A stretch of DNA of 64,000 nt from Xanthobacteraceae bacterium (GCA_028290465.1 JAQGJU010000086.1:22503-86502); one strand, 5' to 3'; shown: positions 26,643-36,998, counted from the stretch's first letter. Numbers and translations are program-made. The notes: generated from the letters alone by a model not told the origin.

Positions 26643-27614
26643 TCACGTCCACAGCCGCTCCTGCTCCATTCCGGCATACAGTCCCGCGACATACTCGCCA
26701 TAGCCGTTGAACTTGAGCGTCGGCCGCCGCTCGCCGGTCCCGATGTCTTCTTCGGTGGCCTGGCTCCAGCGTGGATGCGGCACGTCGGGATTCACATTGG
26801 CCCAGAAGCCATACTCGGCGGCCAGCAACAATTCCCAGAATCCCTTCGGCTGCTTGTCCGTAAACGTAAAGCGCACGATCGATTTGATCGACTTGAAGCC
26901 GTATTTCCACGGCACCGCCAGACGCAGCGGCGCGCCCATCTGCTTCGAGACCGGTTTGCCGTAGGCGCCGGTCACCAGTAAGGCGAGTTCGTTGGTGGCC
27001 TCGGCCATGGTGAGGCCTTCGACATAGGGCCACGGATACCAGGTCTGGCGCTGGCCGGACGCGACCGCCTTGTCGTGGAAGGTTTCCATCCGCAGGTATT
27101 TGGCCGACGACAGCGGCCGCGCCAGCTTGACCAGTTCGGCGAGCGCAAAACCCGACCAGGGGATCGCCATCGACCACGCCTCGACGCAGCGATGCCGGTA
27201 CAGCCGTTCTTCCAGCGGCATACGGGCCAGCAACTCGTCGATGCCGAAGGTCTGCGGCTTCTCGACCATGCCGTCCAGCGTGACGGTCCATGGCCGCAGC
27301 TTCAGCGCCTGCGCAGCGCCGGCGATCGATTTCGACGAGCCGAATTCGAAGAAATTGTTGTAGGCGAGATTGATGCTCTCGTTGGTGATCGGCCGGTCGA
27401 GCGGATATTTTTCGTTGCGCTTGAACGGATACAGCGATGCGCTTGGGTCCGGCAGGTCGGCGATGCGCTGCGCGAACGCGGTGACCGGCATCGTGGCCGG
27501 CGACAGTGCCAGCGCGGCGGCGCCCGCCACGAACCGGCGGCGGTCGAGAAACAGCGCTTCCGGGGTGGCGAGGCGTTCCGGCAAATGCCACGGGCGGCGA
27601 CGAATCACTTGCAT
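26643..27614 (-). CDS. msrP: Protein-methionine-sulfoxide reductase catalytic subunit MsrP
   Basis: A 323-residue molybdopterin enzyme of the YedY/MsrP family that repairs oxidised methionine in periplasmic proteins. The twin-arginine signal is DRRRFVAGAAALAL (24-37). The Mo-coordinating cysteine is C143 in HRCVEAWSMAIPW, and MEKP/PLRLAVPWKYGFKSIKSI are conserved stretches. Length is normal. The haem-b membrane partner MsrQ, normally encoded next to it, is not in this window on either side, which is unusual. GGAG precedes the ATG at about 11 bases. Confidence 0.93.
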   Translation of the reverse strand: MQVIRRRPWHLPERLATPEALFLDRRRFVAGAAALALSPATMPVTAFAQRIADLPDPSASLYPFKRNEKYPLDRPITNESINLAYNNFFEFGSSKSIAGAAQALKLRPWTVTLDGMVEKPQTFGIDELLARMPLEERLYRHRCVEAWSMAIPWSGFALAELVKLARPLSSAKYLRMETFHDKAVASGQRQTWYPWPYVEGLTMAEATNELALLVTGAYGKPVSKQMGAPLRLAVPWKYGFKSIKSIVRFTFTDKQPKGFWELLLAAEYGFWANVNPDVPHPRWSQATEEDIGTGERRPTLKFNGYGEYVAGLYAGMEQERLWT

Positions 27615-27699
27615 GGCGTCGGCTCCAGCAGTGCCCTACTGGTACGGCCAAGCACCCCCATCGGCAAGTCACGGATACAAAAAGCCGAACGTATTTGCG

Positions 27700-28584
27700 T
27701 CAGGTCTTGCTGAGGCCCGGGATCAGCGACGCCAATCCGGAGCGTTGCGGCGCGGCGCGCACGGCCGGGCCGGCCATGCGGCGGCCCATCATGGTGATCA
27801 ACTGCTCCTTGGCCATCGGCTTGGCGAACAGATAGCCCTGCCCGACATGACAGCCGAGGCCTTGCAGCTTGTGGCTCTCATGCGTGGTCTCGATGCCTTC
27901 CGCTACCGTCTTCAGGCCGAAGCGGTGCGCCATCTCGACGATGGTTTCCAGCACGCCGGCATTGGTCTTGTCGGTATGGCAGTCGGTCACGTAAGCGCGG
28001 TCGATCTTCAACTCGCTGAACGGCAATTGCCGCAGCCGCGCCAGCGACGAATAGCCGGCGCCGAAATCGTCGATCGCCAGGCTGCAGTTCTGCGACTTCA
28101 ATTCGGTCGCGACCTCGTTGGCGATATGCAGATCGCGCATCACCTGATCTTCGGTGACTTCCATCACCATGCCTGGCCAGTTGCTGGCGCTCGGGCGTTC
28201 CTCGCGCACCATCTGGGCGATCGGCAGTTCGACGAACGCGTTGGCCGGCACGTTGACGGCGAGCTTGAGGTGGGGAACGCCGGAGGCAGCGAAATCTTCC
28301 CAGTCGCGCAGCGCGGTCAGGATCACACGCTCGGTCAGCACCAGCAACTCAGCGTCGGTGGCGTCCGGCAGGAACAGATAGGGGGCCAGCAAGCCCCGGG
28401 TCGGATGGCGCGCGCGCACCAGCGCCTCGGCGCTGGACAGCCGCATGGTCTTCAGGTCGATCTTCGGCTGGTAGAACAGCTCGAACCAGTTGTTCTCGAG
28501 CACCTGGGTGAGCGTGATCTTGCCATTGCTGGGCTCGGCGACAGGCTTCTCGCCGCTCCACCAGTCGCGCATTTTGGTCAGCAT
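27700..28584 (-). CDS. EAL-domain c-di-GMP phosphodiesterase
   Basis: A soluble protein of about 294 residues made almost entirely of an EAL domain. Residue numbers count from TTG 28587. The active-site set is complete: E54-A55-L56, N112, E143, D173-D174 in DDFGAGYSS, K194 in KIDRAY and E230/E233 in AEGIE. It should therefore hydrolyse c-di-GMP. No sensory domain or membrane segment is present; the first about 25 residues are a short polar lead. The start is ATG 28584 or TTG 28587, with a weak ribosome site. A 45-residue tail beyond the domain ends in LIPGLSKT. Confidence 0.85.
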   Translation of the reverse strand: MLTKMRDWWSGEKPVAEPSNGKITLTQVLENNWFELFYQPKIDLKTMRLSSAEALVRARHPTRGLLAPYLFLPDATDAELLVLTERVILTALRDWEDFAASGVPHLKLAVNVPANAFVELPIAQMVREERPSASNWPGMVMEVTEDQVMRDLHIANEVATELKSQNCSLAIDDFGAGYSSLARLRQLPFSELKIDRAYVTDCHTDKTNAGVLETIVEMAHRFGLKTVAEGIETTHESHKLQGLGCHVGQGYLFAKPMAKEQLITMMGRRMAGPAVRAAPQRSGLASLIPGLSKT

Positions 28585-28715
28585 CAAAAACCCGTTGGCT
28601 GCGGCGTACGCCGATCCCGTTTCGCCTGCTATCCCGGGTATTTAGCGGACGGCGGGGTGCTTTGCGGTTAATTCCCACCGCGCGACATGGCGCTATGCTT
28701 TGCAAAATATGACCG

Positions 28716-28739
28716 GCGGCGCACTAAGGTGTGCGCCGC
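28716..28739 (-). terminator. Hairpin terminator after the EF-G paralogue
   Basis: GCGGCGCAC and GTGCGCCGC pair around a six-base loop. On the minus strand, the strand of the EF-G-like gene ending at 28765, the stem leads into CGGTCATATTTTGC. It lies 25 bases past the stop. Confidence 0.7.
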
Positions 28740-28764
28740 GTTAATGCCTTCGGTCCAATGCGGC

Positions 28765-30843
28765 CTATGCGGCGTTCTTGCGCGACGCAACGATCTGATC
28801 GGCGGTGCGTCCGGTCAGTTCCGCCATGTGATCGAAGCTGAACGTGAAGGTGCCGACGCCGGCCGTCGCCGAGCGGACTTCGACGATCAGACTGCCGATC
28901 TCGGACTCCGGCATCATGGTGCGCACCACATCCCAGCCGTCCCAGCCCTCGCGGGTATCGAATCCGAGGATCTGGCCGCGCCGGCCCGCCATGATGGCGT
29001 TGATCTTCGCCGTGGCATCCGACGGACAGAGGATCTCCACCGAATGAATCGGCTCCAGCAGCACCGGCTGGCATTGCGGCAGGCCTTCGACCACGCCGAT
29101 CCGGCCGGCGGTGCGGAACGCCATGTCGGAGGAATCGACGGTGTGATACGAACCGTCGGTCAGCGTCACCGCGACATCGACCACCGGAAAGCCGAGCGGG
29201 CCGTGCTTTAGCCCGTCGATCACGCCTTCCTCGACCGACGGAATGTAATTGCGCGGCACCACGCCGCCGGTGATCTCTTCGGTGAACACGAAGCCGCCGC
29301 CGCGCGGCAGCGGCTTGATGTCCAGCACCACATCGCCGAACTGGCCGTGACCGCCGGACTGCTTCTTGTGCCGGCCGCGCTGGCTGACGTGCTTGCGGAT
29401 GGTCTCGCGGTAGCCGACCGTCGGTGGCCGCGTATCGATGGCAATGCTGAAGCGATCCGCCAACCGCTCGGTCGCGACCCGCAGGTGCATCTCGCCCTGG
29501 CCCCACAGCACTACCTCGTGGGCTTCGGCATTGAGCACCACACTGACCGACGGATCCTCCTCCAGCAGCTTGGTCAGCGCCTGGCCGAGCTTGACGTCGT
29601 CCTTGCGTTCGCGCGCCGCGACCGCGATGGCCAGCACCGGCGCCGACGCCGTCACTTGCGCGACCGCCGCATGCGCCTGTTTGCCGGCGGATAAAGTGTC
29701 CGACGTATGGGCGCCGTCCAGCTTGCCGAGCGCCACCGTGTCGCCGGTCTGCGCCGGGCCGCGCTTGTCCGGCGTCTGCCCGGTCAACTGGAATACGCCC
29801 GACACCCGCCCGGCCTCGCGATCCGGCGCCAGGAACGTCGTGCCGTCGCCGACCGGACCATTCAATACACGGGCGACCGACATCTTGCCGCCATGCGTGG
29901 TGTGAAACGTCTTCAGCACATAGGCGAGCGGGTCGGCGTTCGGCTTGACGCCAAGCCGCTTCATCGTCTGTTCGATACCCGGCGCCTCATGGCGCAGCGC
30001 CTTCATCAGGCGCAGCACACCATTGGTGCGGGTGGCGGCGCCGAGAAAGACGGGACAGATCAGCCCGTCACGCAATTCCTTGGCGAGATCGTCGAACACC
30101 TTGTCGCGCGGCGGCGGAATGTCTTCGAGCAACTGCTCCATCAATTCGTCGTCGTGGTCCGCCAGCTTTTCCAGCATGGAGAACCGCGCTTCCTTCTCGC
30201 GGTCGAGATTCTCGCCGGTGAGATCGATCACCTCGGAAGCGGTATGCTCGCGATAGACATGGGCGCGCTCCAGCGCGAGATCGACAAAGCCGGAAATGAT
30301 GTCGCCCGACCAGATCGGGATCTGGCGCAGCACCAGGGGCTTGCGCGAGGCCGGCTGCAGCAGCGCCAGCGTTTCGCGCACGCGCTTGTCGGCCTTGTCG
30401 ATCTTGTTGAGAAACAGAAACCGCGGAATGCCGAGATCTTCCAACTCGCGCATGATCAACTGTAGTTGCGGCACCTTGCGCTCGTCGGCCTCGCACACCA
30501 CGATCGCGGCATCGACCGCCGGCAGCACGGCCCGCATGTCGTGCACGAATTCGACCGAGCCGGGGCAATCGACAAAGGTGTAGCTCTCATCCATGAAGGT
30601 CGTCGACGCGATCGACACTTCGACGCTCATCCGATGATGACGGGATTCCTTGCTGGCGTCGCCGACGCTGGTGCCGGCATCGACACTGCCCTGGCGCGCG
30701 ATGGCGCCGGTACGTGCGAGGATCGCCTCAAGTAATGTGGTCTTGCCGCTTTGGAACGGGCCCACCAGTGCAATGCACCGGGGACCCGCCCGTTTGGTGC
30801 CGTTTGGTGCCGAACCGTTCGTTGCCGAGCCTTGCTCTGCCAT
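28765..30843 (-). CDS. Elongation factor G paralogue (EF-G-like GTPase) with altered G motifs
   Basis: A 692-residue protein with the EF-G domain order I-V. G1 is GPFQSGKT (28-35) and G4 is NKID (146-149). G3 reads D92-C-P-G-S96 where EF-G has D-T-P-G-H; the missing histidine positions the catalytic water. The switch I motif R-G-I-T is replaced by HRMSV. Domain IV has SGGHGQFGDV and domain V GVGTFTFSFDHMAELTG. This fits the EF-G-like paralogues, distinct from the main fusA, that many bacteria carry, with unclear roles. No rpsL/rpsG/tuf neighbours are present, in contrast to fusA operons. GGGAG precedes the ATG. Confidence 0.88.
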   Translation of the reverse strand: MAEQGSATNGSAPNGTKRAGPRCIALVGPFQSGKTTLLEAILARTGAIARQGSVDAGTSVGDASKESRHHRMSVEVSIASTTFMDESYTFVDCPGSVEFVHDMRAVLPAVDAAIVVCEADERKVPQLQLIMRELEDLGIPRFLFLNKIDKADKRVRETLALLQPASRKPLVLRQIPIWSGDIISGFVDLALERAHVYREHTASEVIDLTGENLDREKEARFSMLEKLADHDDELMEQLLEDIPPPRDKVFDDLAKELRDGLICPVFLGAATRTNGVLRLMKALRHEAPGIEQTMKRLGVKPNADPLAYVLKTFHTTHGGKMSVARVLNGPVGDGTTFLAPDREAGRVSGVFQLTGQTPDKRGPAQTGDTVALGKLDGAHTSDTLSAGKQAHAAVAQVTASAPVLAIAVAARERKDDVKLGQALTKLLEEDPSVSVVLNAEAHEVVLWGQGEMHLRVATERLADRFSIAIDTRPPTVGYRETIRKHVSQRGRHKKQSGGHGQFGDVVLDIKPLPRGGGFVFTEEITGGVVPRNYIPSVEEGVIDGLKHGPLGFPVVDVAVTLTDGSYHTVDSSDMAFRTAGRIGVVEGLPQCQPVLLEPIHSVEILCPSDATAKINAIMAGRRGQILGFDTREGWDGWDVVRTMMPESEIGSLIVEVRSATAGVGTFTFSFDHMAELTGRTADQIVASRKNAA

Positions 30844-31003
30844 GACCGTCTCCCTTGGGTGGTGGGATCGGCCCTCTCACGGGGCTTATGCGGTATCGTC
30901 TTCGCGTCGGGACGCGTTGGCAAGGGGGGTAGTGGGGACGAGTTTTCGCCTGACGGTAATTGATTGCCGAATGACTCGCGTACAAGTTCGATTCCGGATT
31001 GGG

Positions 31004-31291
31004 CTACACGCCGACTGGACCGCTCTCTTGAGCGATGGCCGCATCCAGATCCGCCGGTTTATGGTCGCCCGGCAGGGTCAAAGTCCGCGTCTGTCCCGAC
31101 ACGGTGTCGCGCACCGTATAGGTGATGTCCGGCGGCTCCGGCACCATTTGACCGAACTGCCCCAACACGAACTTCACCCAATAGCCGATCGTGTAGTGGC
31201 TGCGCTGCTTCTCGATCACCCAATTTCCCGGCATGTCATGGTCCTTGATATTCGGTCTGGCGACGGTCACATCGTTATTGAACTGAGCCAT
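31004..31291 (-). CDS. Conserved-looking hypothetical protein, 95 residues
   Basis: I do not recognise this protein. It is 95 residues, mildly polar, with no signal peptide or membrane helix; the middle holds an aromatic run, HYTIGYWVKFVLGQFG. The C-terminal half TYTVRDTVSGQTRTLTLPGD looks beta-rich. The ATG at 31291 has no clear ribosome site and lies nine bases after the terminator hairpin of the upstream gene; an alternative start is ATG 31234. Codon use is similar to neighbours. It may not be expressed from its own promoter. Confidence 0.5.
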   Translation of the reverse strand: MAQFNNDVTVARPNIKDHDMPGNWVIEKQRSHYTIGYWVKFVLGQFGQMVPEPPDITYTVRDTVSGQTRTLTLPGDHKPADLDAAIAQESGPVGV

Positions 31292-31299
31292 AAACGCAA

Positions 31300-31323
31300 A
31301 CGGCCGCCCCGAAGGGCGGCCGT
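31300..31323 (-). terminator. Rho-independent-like terminator after the DUF992 gene
   Basis: ACGGCCGCCC and GGGCGGCCGT form a 10-bp stem around CGAA, 25 bases past the DUF992 stop. On the minus strand TTGCGTTTATGG follows, only partly T-rich. Confidence 0.7.
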
Positions 31324-31348
31324 TCCGTCGAAACGAAGTCGAAAAAGC

Positions 31349-31834
31349 TTAGCGCGCCGGGCGCAGGATCAATTCGGCGACGCCGACGGCGAGATTGAGG
31401 CCGGTCTGGCCGGTGACCGACAGCGGCTGCAGCGCGACCGTGCGGTCCGAACCGCCGACCAGCACATTGGCGCCGAGGCCGCCCGCGATGGTCGCTTCGG
31501 CGGTCGCGCCGCCGTAATTGCCCGCGAGGGCGCCGGGACGCGCGCTGCCGCCCGCGAACACCGACCACACCATCTGGCCGCCGGTGGTGGCGCCGATATC
31601 CAGGCCGAACTTGGAGATCGATCCGACGTAGATTTCAGACGGCCAGCCGGGTGCGGCTGGGTCGAAGCGACAGGTAACGGTTTTTTGCGAACCGATGACC
31701 ATGCCGATGCCGCCCGATACGTCGCAGTTCAGCGCGCCGACCTTACCGGTGGCCTGTTGCTGGGCCGACGCGGAAATCGGGGCGACCAGCGTCGCGGCGA
31801 GCGCCAGAGCGGCAAATCCAACGATAGCTTTCAT
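31349..31834 (-). CDS. DUF992 secreted protein
   Basis: A 161-residue exported protein. The signal peptide is MKAIVGFAALALAATLVAP with cleavage near SASAQ. The mature region shows KVGALNCDVSGGIGMVIGS and TCRFDP, then FGLDIGATTGGQMVWSVFAGG and GANVLVGGS, the DUF992 pattern of Rhizobiales. It has one conserved pair of cysteines (C-x-n-C in LNCDV and VTCRF). Function is unknown. The start at 31834, after GGAG, fits the signal peptide better than the upstream candidate. Confidence 0.85.
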   Translation of the reverse strand: MKAIVGFAALALAATLVAPISASAQQQATGKVGALNCDVSGGIGMVIGSQKTVTCRFDPAAPGWPSEIYVGSISKFGLDIGATTGGQMVWSVFAGGSARPGALAGNYGGATAEATIAGGLGANVLVGGSDRTVALQPLSVTGQTGLNLAVGVAELILRPAR

Positions 31835-32004
31835 CTGATGATCTCCATGAAATACATTTTTCGATCGCAAGCCGAAATCGCCGGCCCGGACCCGTATCCT
31901 AGATCACGATCCGTTTCGATGAAATCGGATCGTGACCCAGCCTTAAGCTATCGAAGCGATTTTCGGACGGTACCGGTCTATCAAATTCCGGCGAACGGGA
32001 AAAG

Positions 32005-32024
32005 CGCGGCCCTTTCGGGCCGCG
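32005..32024 (-). terminator. Rho-independent terminator after aatA
   Basis: CGCGGCCC and GGGCCGCG pair around TTTC, 45 bases beyond the aatA stop. On the minus strand the stem is followed by CTTTTCCCG. It ends the aminotransferase transcript. Confidence 0.75.
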
Positions 32025-32069
32025 TCAACCAGTGCCAACGCGCGGACAGCAGCCAGGTTCCGGCGTGGA

Positions 32070-33287
<1,218 letters not shown>

Positions 33288-33511
33288 TCAGCCGACAGTT
33301 TCGCGGCGGCCCCGTCCTAAATGCCCTGGCGGCCTCCGGCAAGGGTGAAAGCAGTGATGCATCGATCAACTTGGGTGATACCGGCCGCGCTCCCGGCCAC
33401 TGCCCAGAGGCCGCCATGCGGGCTGCAACCGGGCGGCACCTCCTAAATCCCATGGATACCGGCCGTTAGCCGTTTGCGCCTAAAACGGCGGCTTCGGATA
33501 CGGGGGCCGGG

Positions 33512-34771
33512 ATGGGCGCTTTTCACGATGCGGTGCGCAGTGGCGCCTTTCTGACCGTCGACCGGATGCGGCTGGTGGCCCTGGCCGTGCTGATCGCGTC
33601 GGGCGTCGGGCTGGCCTACCTCCTGATCACCTCCACCGGCCTCAATGACGCCCTCGGCCGCCCGCTCGGTACCGATTTTTCCAACGTCTACGCGGCCGGG
33701 ACCTATGTGCTAGAGGGCCGGCCGGCCGCCCCGTTCGACATTATGGCCCAACAGGTCCGCGAGCGGGCGATCTTCGGCCCCGACACCCAGCTTTACGGCT
33801 GGCACTACCCGCCGTTCTTCCTGTTTCCGGCCGCCGCATTGGCGCTACTGCCCTATCTGGCGGCCCTGGCGGTCTGGCAGGGCGTCACCCTGGCGCTGTA
33901 TCTGACGGCCATCCTGGCGATCCTGCGCCCGGCATTGTCCGCGACCTTGCCCGGCAAAAGACCGGACGGGCTGGTGGTGCTGGCCGCCCTCGCCTACCCG
34001 GCCGTGTTCGTCAATCTCGGCCACGGCCATAACGGCTTCCTGACCGCCGCCCTGATCGGCTTTGCGCTGGTGCAACTCGACCGCCGGCCGGTGCTCGCCG
34101 GCATCCTGTTCGGGCTGCTGGCCTACAAGCCGCAATTCGGCGTGATGATCCCGCTGGTGCTGCTGGCCACCGGCCGCTGGCGCACCTTCATCGCGGCCGC
34201 CGCCACCGTGGCCGCGCTGGCGCTCGCCGCCACGCTCGCTTTTGGCTGGGAGGTATGGCCGGCGTTTCTTGAAGGCACGCGCTTCACCCGCGACGTCATT
34301 CTCGAACAGGGCAGTACCGGCTGGCACAAGATCCAGAGCCTGTTCGCGATCGTGCGGATGTGGGGCGGTGGTATCGCGCTGGCTTATGCGGCGCAGGCCA
34401 TACTCGGGCTGGGGCTGGCGGTCGCGCTGGTATGGCTGTGGCGCCGCCCGACAAGCTCCGCATTGAAAGCCGCGGCGCTTTGCCTCGCGGCAATTCTCGC
34501 AACGCCATACAGCCTGGACTACGACATGATGGTGCTGGCGCCCGCCATCGCGTTCTTCGTCGCCGATGGTTTGCAGCGTGGCTTTCTGTCCTACGAGAAA
34601 ACCGCGCTGGCGGTGCTGTGGCTGACACCGCTGATCGCCCGCAGCGTCGCGGAAGCGACGCTTATTCCGCTCGGTGTGCCGGCGATGCTGCTGGTATTCG
34701 GGCTGATTTTACGCCGCGCTGCAACAGAGCCTAGCCACGGCCAAGGTGGATTTCTGCCCGTCGCGCCCTAA
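33512..34771 (+). CDS. GT87-type (DUF2029) polytopic membrane protein
   Basis: A 419-residue integral membrane protein with about ten hydrophobic helices. The loop GTDFSNVYAAGTYVLEGRPA after the first helix carries the D-F motif typical of the DUF2029/GT87 mannosyltransferase-like family, and HYPPFFLFPAAALALLPY follows. Such enzymes use polyprenyl-linked sugars on the periplasmic face. The acceptor is unknown, and no polysaccharide cluster is adjacent. ATG 33512 follows GGGGGCCGGG. Confidence 0.85.
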   Translation: MGAFHDAVRSGAFLTVDRMRLVALAVLIASGVGLAYLLITSTGLNDALGRPLGTDFSNVYAAGTYVLEGRPAAPFDIMAQQVRERAIFGPDTQLYGWHYPPFFLFPAAALALLPYLAALAVWQGVTLALYLTAILAILRPALSATLPGKRPDGLVVLAALAYPAVFVNLGHGHNGFLTAALIGFALVQLDRRPVLAGILFGLLAYKPQFGVMIPLVLLATGRWRTFIAAAATVAALALAATLAFGWEVWPAFLEGTRFTRDVILEQGSTGWHKIQSLFAIVRMWGGGIALAYAAQAILGLGLAVALVWLWRRPTSSALKAAALCLAAILATPYSLDYDMMVLAPAIAFFVADGLQRGFLSYEKTALAVLWLTPLIARSVAEATLIPLGVPAMLLVFGLILRRAATEPSHGQGGFLPVAP

Positions 34772-34802
34772 GATAGCGCAAACAGCGCGCGAGGAGGACG
34801 CC

Positions 34803-35615
34803 ATGCAGCTCTCTCCCGAGCAACTGCGTCAGTTCGATGAGCAAGGCTATCTGTTCTTTCCGAATTGCTATTCGGAAAACGAGATCGCGCTGCTGCGCGC
34901 CGAAGCCGAAAGTATCCTTACGGCCGACCGTCCGGAAATCTGGCGCGAAAAATCCGGCGCGCCGCGCACCGCTTTCGCGGCGCACACCTTCAGCGAAGTC
35001 TTCCGGCTGCTCGCGCATCATCCGCGCCTCGTCGAACCGCTGCGACAATATTTCGGCGAGGAGGTCTACGTTCACCAGTTCAAGCTCAACGCCAAGGCGG
35101 CGTTCGAGGGCGAGGTCTGGCAGTGGCATCAGGACTACGGCACCTGGGCGCGTGACGACGGCATGCCGGAGCCGCGCGCGATGAACATCGCGGTGTTTCT
35201 CGATGAGGTGATGCCGATCAACGGCGCGCTGATGATCATTCCGGGCAGCCACAAACACGGCACGCTGGATGCCGGCCACGACAAGCTCACCACGTCCTAT
35301 CCGCTATGGACGCTCGACAAGGAAACCGTGACGCGCCTCGCGCACGACGCCGCGCCCTATGGCGGCATCGTGGCACCAACCGGCAAGCCCGGCTCGGTGC
35401 TGATGTTTCATGGCAATCTGGTGCACGCCTCGCCGCCCAACATCACGCCGTATCCGCGCAAGATCGTCTATCTGACGCTGTGCGCGGTCTCCAACCACAT
35501 CACCAAATTCACCCGGGCCGAGTGGATCGCGCATCGCGATTTCACGCCGATCGTGCCGGTCGCCGACGATGCGCTTGAAACTTACGCGCAGGCGCACCAG
35601 ATAGCCGCCGAATAG
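34803..35615 (+). CDS. Phytanoyl-CoA dioxygenase-family Fe(II)/2-oxoglutarate oxygenase
   Basis: A 270-residue cytoplasmic oxygenase. The iron-binding triad is visible as H109-x-D111 in WQWHQDYGTW and H208 in FHGNLVHAS. QFKLNAKAAFEGE and NIAVFLDEVMPINGALMIIP recall ectoine hydroxylase EctD and related amino-acid hydroxylases. No ectoine genes are nearby, so the substrate is open. The ATG at 34803, after GAGGAGG, lies just past the GT87 stop; the two genes could be co-transcribed. Confidence 0.88.
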   Translation: MQLSPEQLRQFDEQGYLFFPNCYSENEIALLRAEAESILTADRPEIWREKSGAPRTAFAAHTFSEVFRLLAHHPRLVEPLRQYFGEEVYVHQFKLNAKAAFEGEVWQWHQDYGTWARDDGMPEPRAMNIAVFLDEVMPINGALMIIPGSHKHGTLDAGHDKLTTSYPLWTLDKETVTRLAHDAAPYGGIVAPTGKPGSVLMFHGNLVHASPPNITPYPRKIVYLTLCAVSNHITKFTRAEWIAHRDFTPIVPVADDALETYAQAHQIAAE

Positions 35616-35813
35616 TTTTGTTGCGTGATGGGCGCGTTCACAGCGTCATTGTCACGTGGGCGATACAAGTGGCGCGAATTTCTTCTCCGTGCTGCCATCG
35701 CATTGCCCAGCTTGGGCTGTAACTCACGGTCGGCGCGCGCCGGTTATTTTATTGGGCGGCCCCTTGGTCTGGCGCGCACTAGCACTAGATCAAATCGGCA
35801 CGAGGGGGACCTG

Positions 35814-36449
35814 ATGTATACGCTCTATTCGATGAAGCGATCCGGCAACAGCTACAAGGTGCGCCTGACGCTTGCCCGCCTCAACACGCCATATCGGCTG
35901 ATCGAAGTCGACATCTTGAAGGGCGAAAGCCGCACCCCGGATTTCCTCGCCAAGAATCCCAGCGGCCAGGTGCCGCTGCTCGAAGTCGCGCCGGGCCGCC
36001 ATCTCGCCGAGTCGAACGCGATCCTGTGGTACGTCGCCGGCGGCACGTCGCTCGCGCCCGACGACCGCATCGAGCGCGCCGAAGCGTTGCAATGGATGTT
36101 CTTCGAACAGCACAGCCTGGAGCCGAATCTCGGCGCCGCATATTTCTGGCTCAACCTGATCAAAGGCGGTCGCGACCTGCAGCGCCACGCGCTCGAAGAC
36201 TGGATGGAGCAGGGCTATACGGCGCTCAGCGTGATGGACAAGCATCTGCGCGATAACGCTTACTTCGCGGCCGGTCACTTCACCATCGCCGATATTGCGC
36301 TGTACGCCTACACGCACCTCGCGCACGAGTGCGAATATGATCTCAGCGCATTTCCGGAAATACGTGCCTGGCTGGCCCGCATCGAATCCGAACCCGGTCA
36401 TGTGTCGATGGACTGGGAGCCGGCGCCGGAAGCGCAAGCCGCCGAATAG
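35814..36449 (+). CDS. Glutathione S-transferase family protein
   Basis: A 211-residue GST. The N-terminal thioredoxin-like domain has YSMKRSGNSYKVRLTLARL, the NPSGQVPLLE loop with the cis-proline and the LAESNAILWYVAG segment whose Glu-Ser pair binds glutathione. The C-terminal domain has FTIADIALYAYTHLA with the folding-related aspartate. Start ATG 35814 follows GAGGGGG; the frame stays open further upstream but without family similarity. Target substrates are unknown. About 200 bases before it hold no other supported gene. Confidence 0.88.
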   Translation: MYTLYSMKRSGNSYKVRLTLARLNTPYRLIEVDILKGESRTPDFLAKNPSGQVPLLEVAPGRHLAESNAILWYVAGGTSLAPDDRIERAEALQWMFFEQHSLEPNLGAAYFWLNLIKGGRDLQRHALEDWMEQGYTALSVMDKHLRDNAYFAAGHFTIADIALYAYTHLAHECEYDLSAFPEIRAWLARIESEPGHVSMDWEPAPEAQAAE

Positions 36450-36613
36450 GCGTTGAAGGACGGCGAAATCATGCGCCGTTAACCTTTGGTTAACCTCGAT
36501 CATGAATTCGCCGTGTTTCCCCAACCGCGCCGCCCGAATCCGGCCGAATGCGCGCCGGTATCGAATTCCATTGTGTTCCTGGGGCCGGATGATTCGGGCA
36601 CGGACACACCACG

Positions 36614-36940
36614 ATGAACGACAATTTGGCGCGCGGCGACGACCTGACGCGCGAAGCTTGGGCCACGCGGGAAGTTGGCTTTGAACGCCCTGCCGCGCGG
36701 CGGCCGGCGCTGCGGCATCGCGCCATCTGCTGGCAGCTTGTCACGACGCTTACACTCGCGCTCTCGACCCTGTTGGCCGCGACCGTGCTGACACTCGGCT
36801 ATACGCGCGCCGACACGCTGTCGCTCGGCGATGGCGCTTCGCTGGCGCTAGAGCGCGTCCAGCAAAAGTGGACACCGGTTTTGCGGAAAAGCGATCAAGC
36901 GTGCGCAGTTCGCGTAAACTTACCTGCGTACGCGCTCTAA
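36614..36940 (+). CDS. Possible small membrane protein with repeat-derived C-terminus
   Basis: The frame encodes 108 residues. Residues about 35-65 (ICWQLVTTLTLALSTLLAAT) form one clear hydrophobic helix after an Arg-rich stretch, as in a membrane anchor. From about residue 80 on, the sequence (ERVQQKWTPVLRKSD) is translated from a dispersed repeat starting at 36851, which also supplies the stop codon. The ribosome site is weak. It may be a real gene truncated or extended by the repeat, or chance. Nothing else fills this region. Confidence 0.4.
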   Translation: MNDNLARGDDLTREAWATREVGFERPAARRPALRHRAICWQLVTTLTLALSTLLAATVLTLGYTRADTLSLGDGASLALERVQQKWTPVLRKSDQACAVRVNLPAYAL

Positions 36941-36998
36941 CATTCTAAACTGACGCGTTTTCTTCACGCGAAGTGGATTCCACTTCGCTTGAAAACGC
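36851..36998. repeat. Composite palindromic repeat with hairpin, copy 1
   Basis: Part one is bounded by GAGCGCGT (36851) and ACGCGCTC (36930-36937). Part two is a long hairpin: GCGTTTTC (36955-36962) pairs with GAAAACGC (36991-36998), and GCGAAGTGG pairs with CCACTTCGC around ATT. A second copy lies at 61875-61980 with the same order. The stem of the second copy has a compensated change (GTGAAGTGG with CCACTTCAC). Confidence 0.8.
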
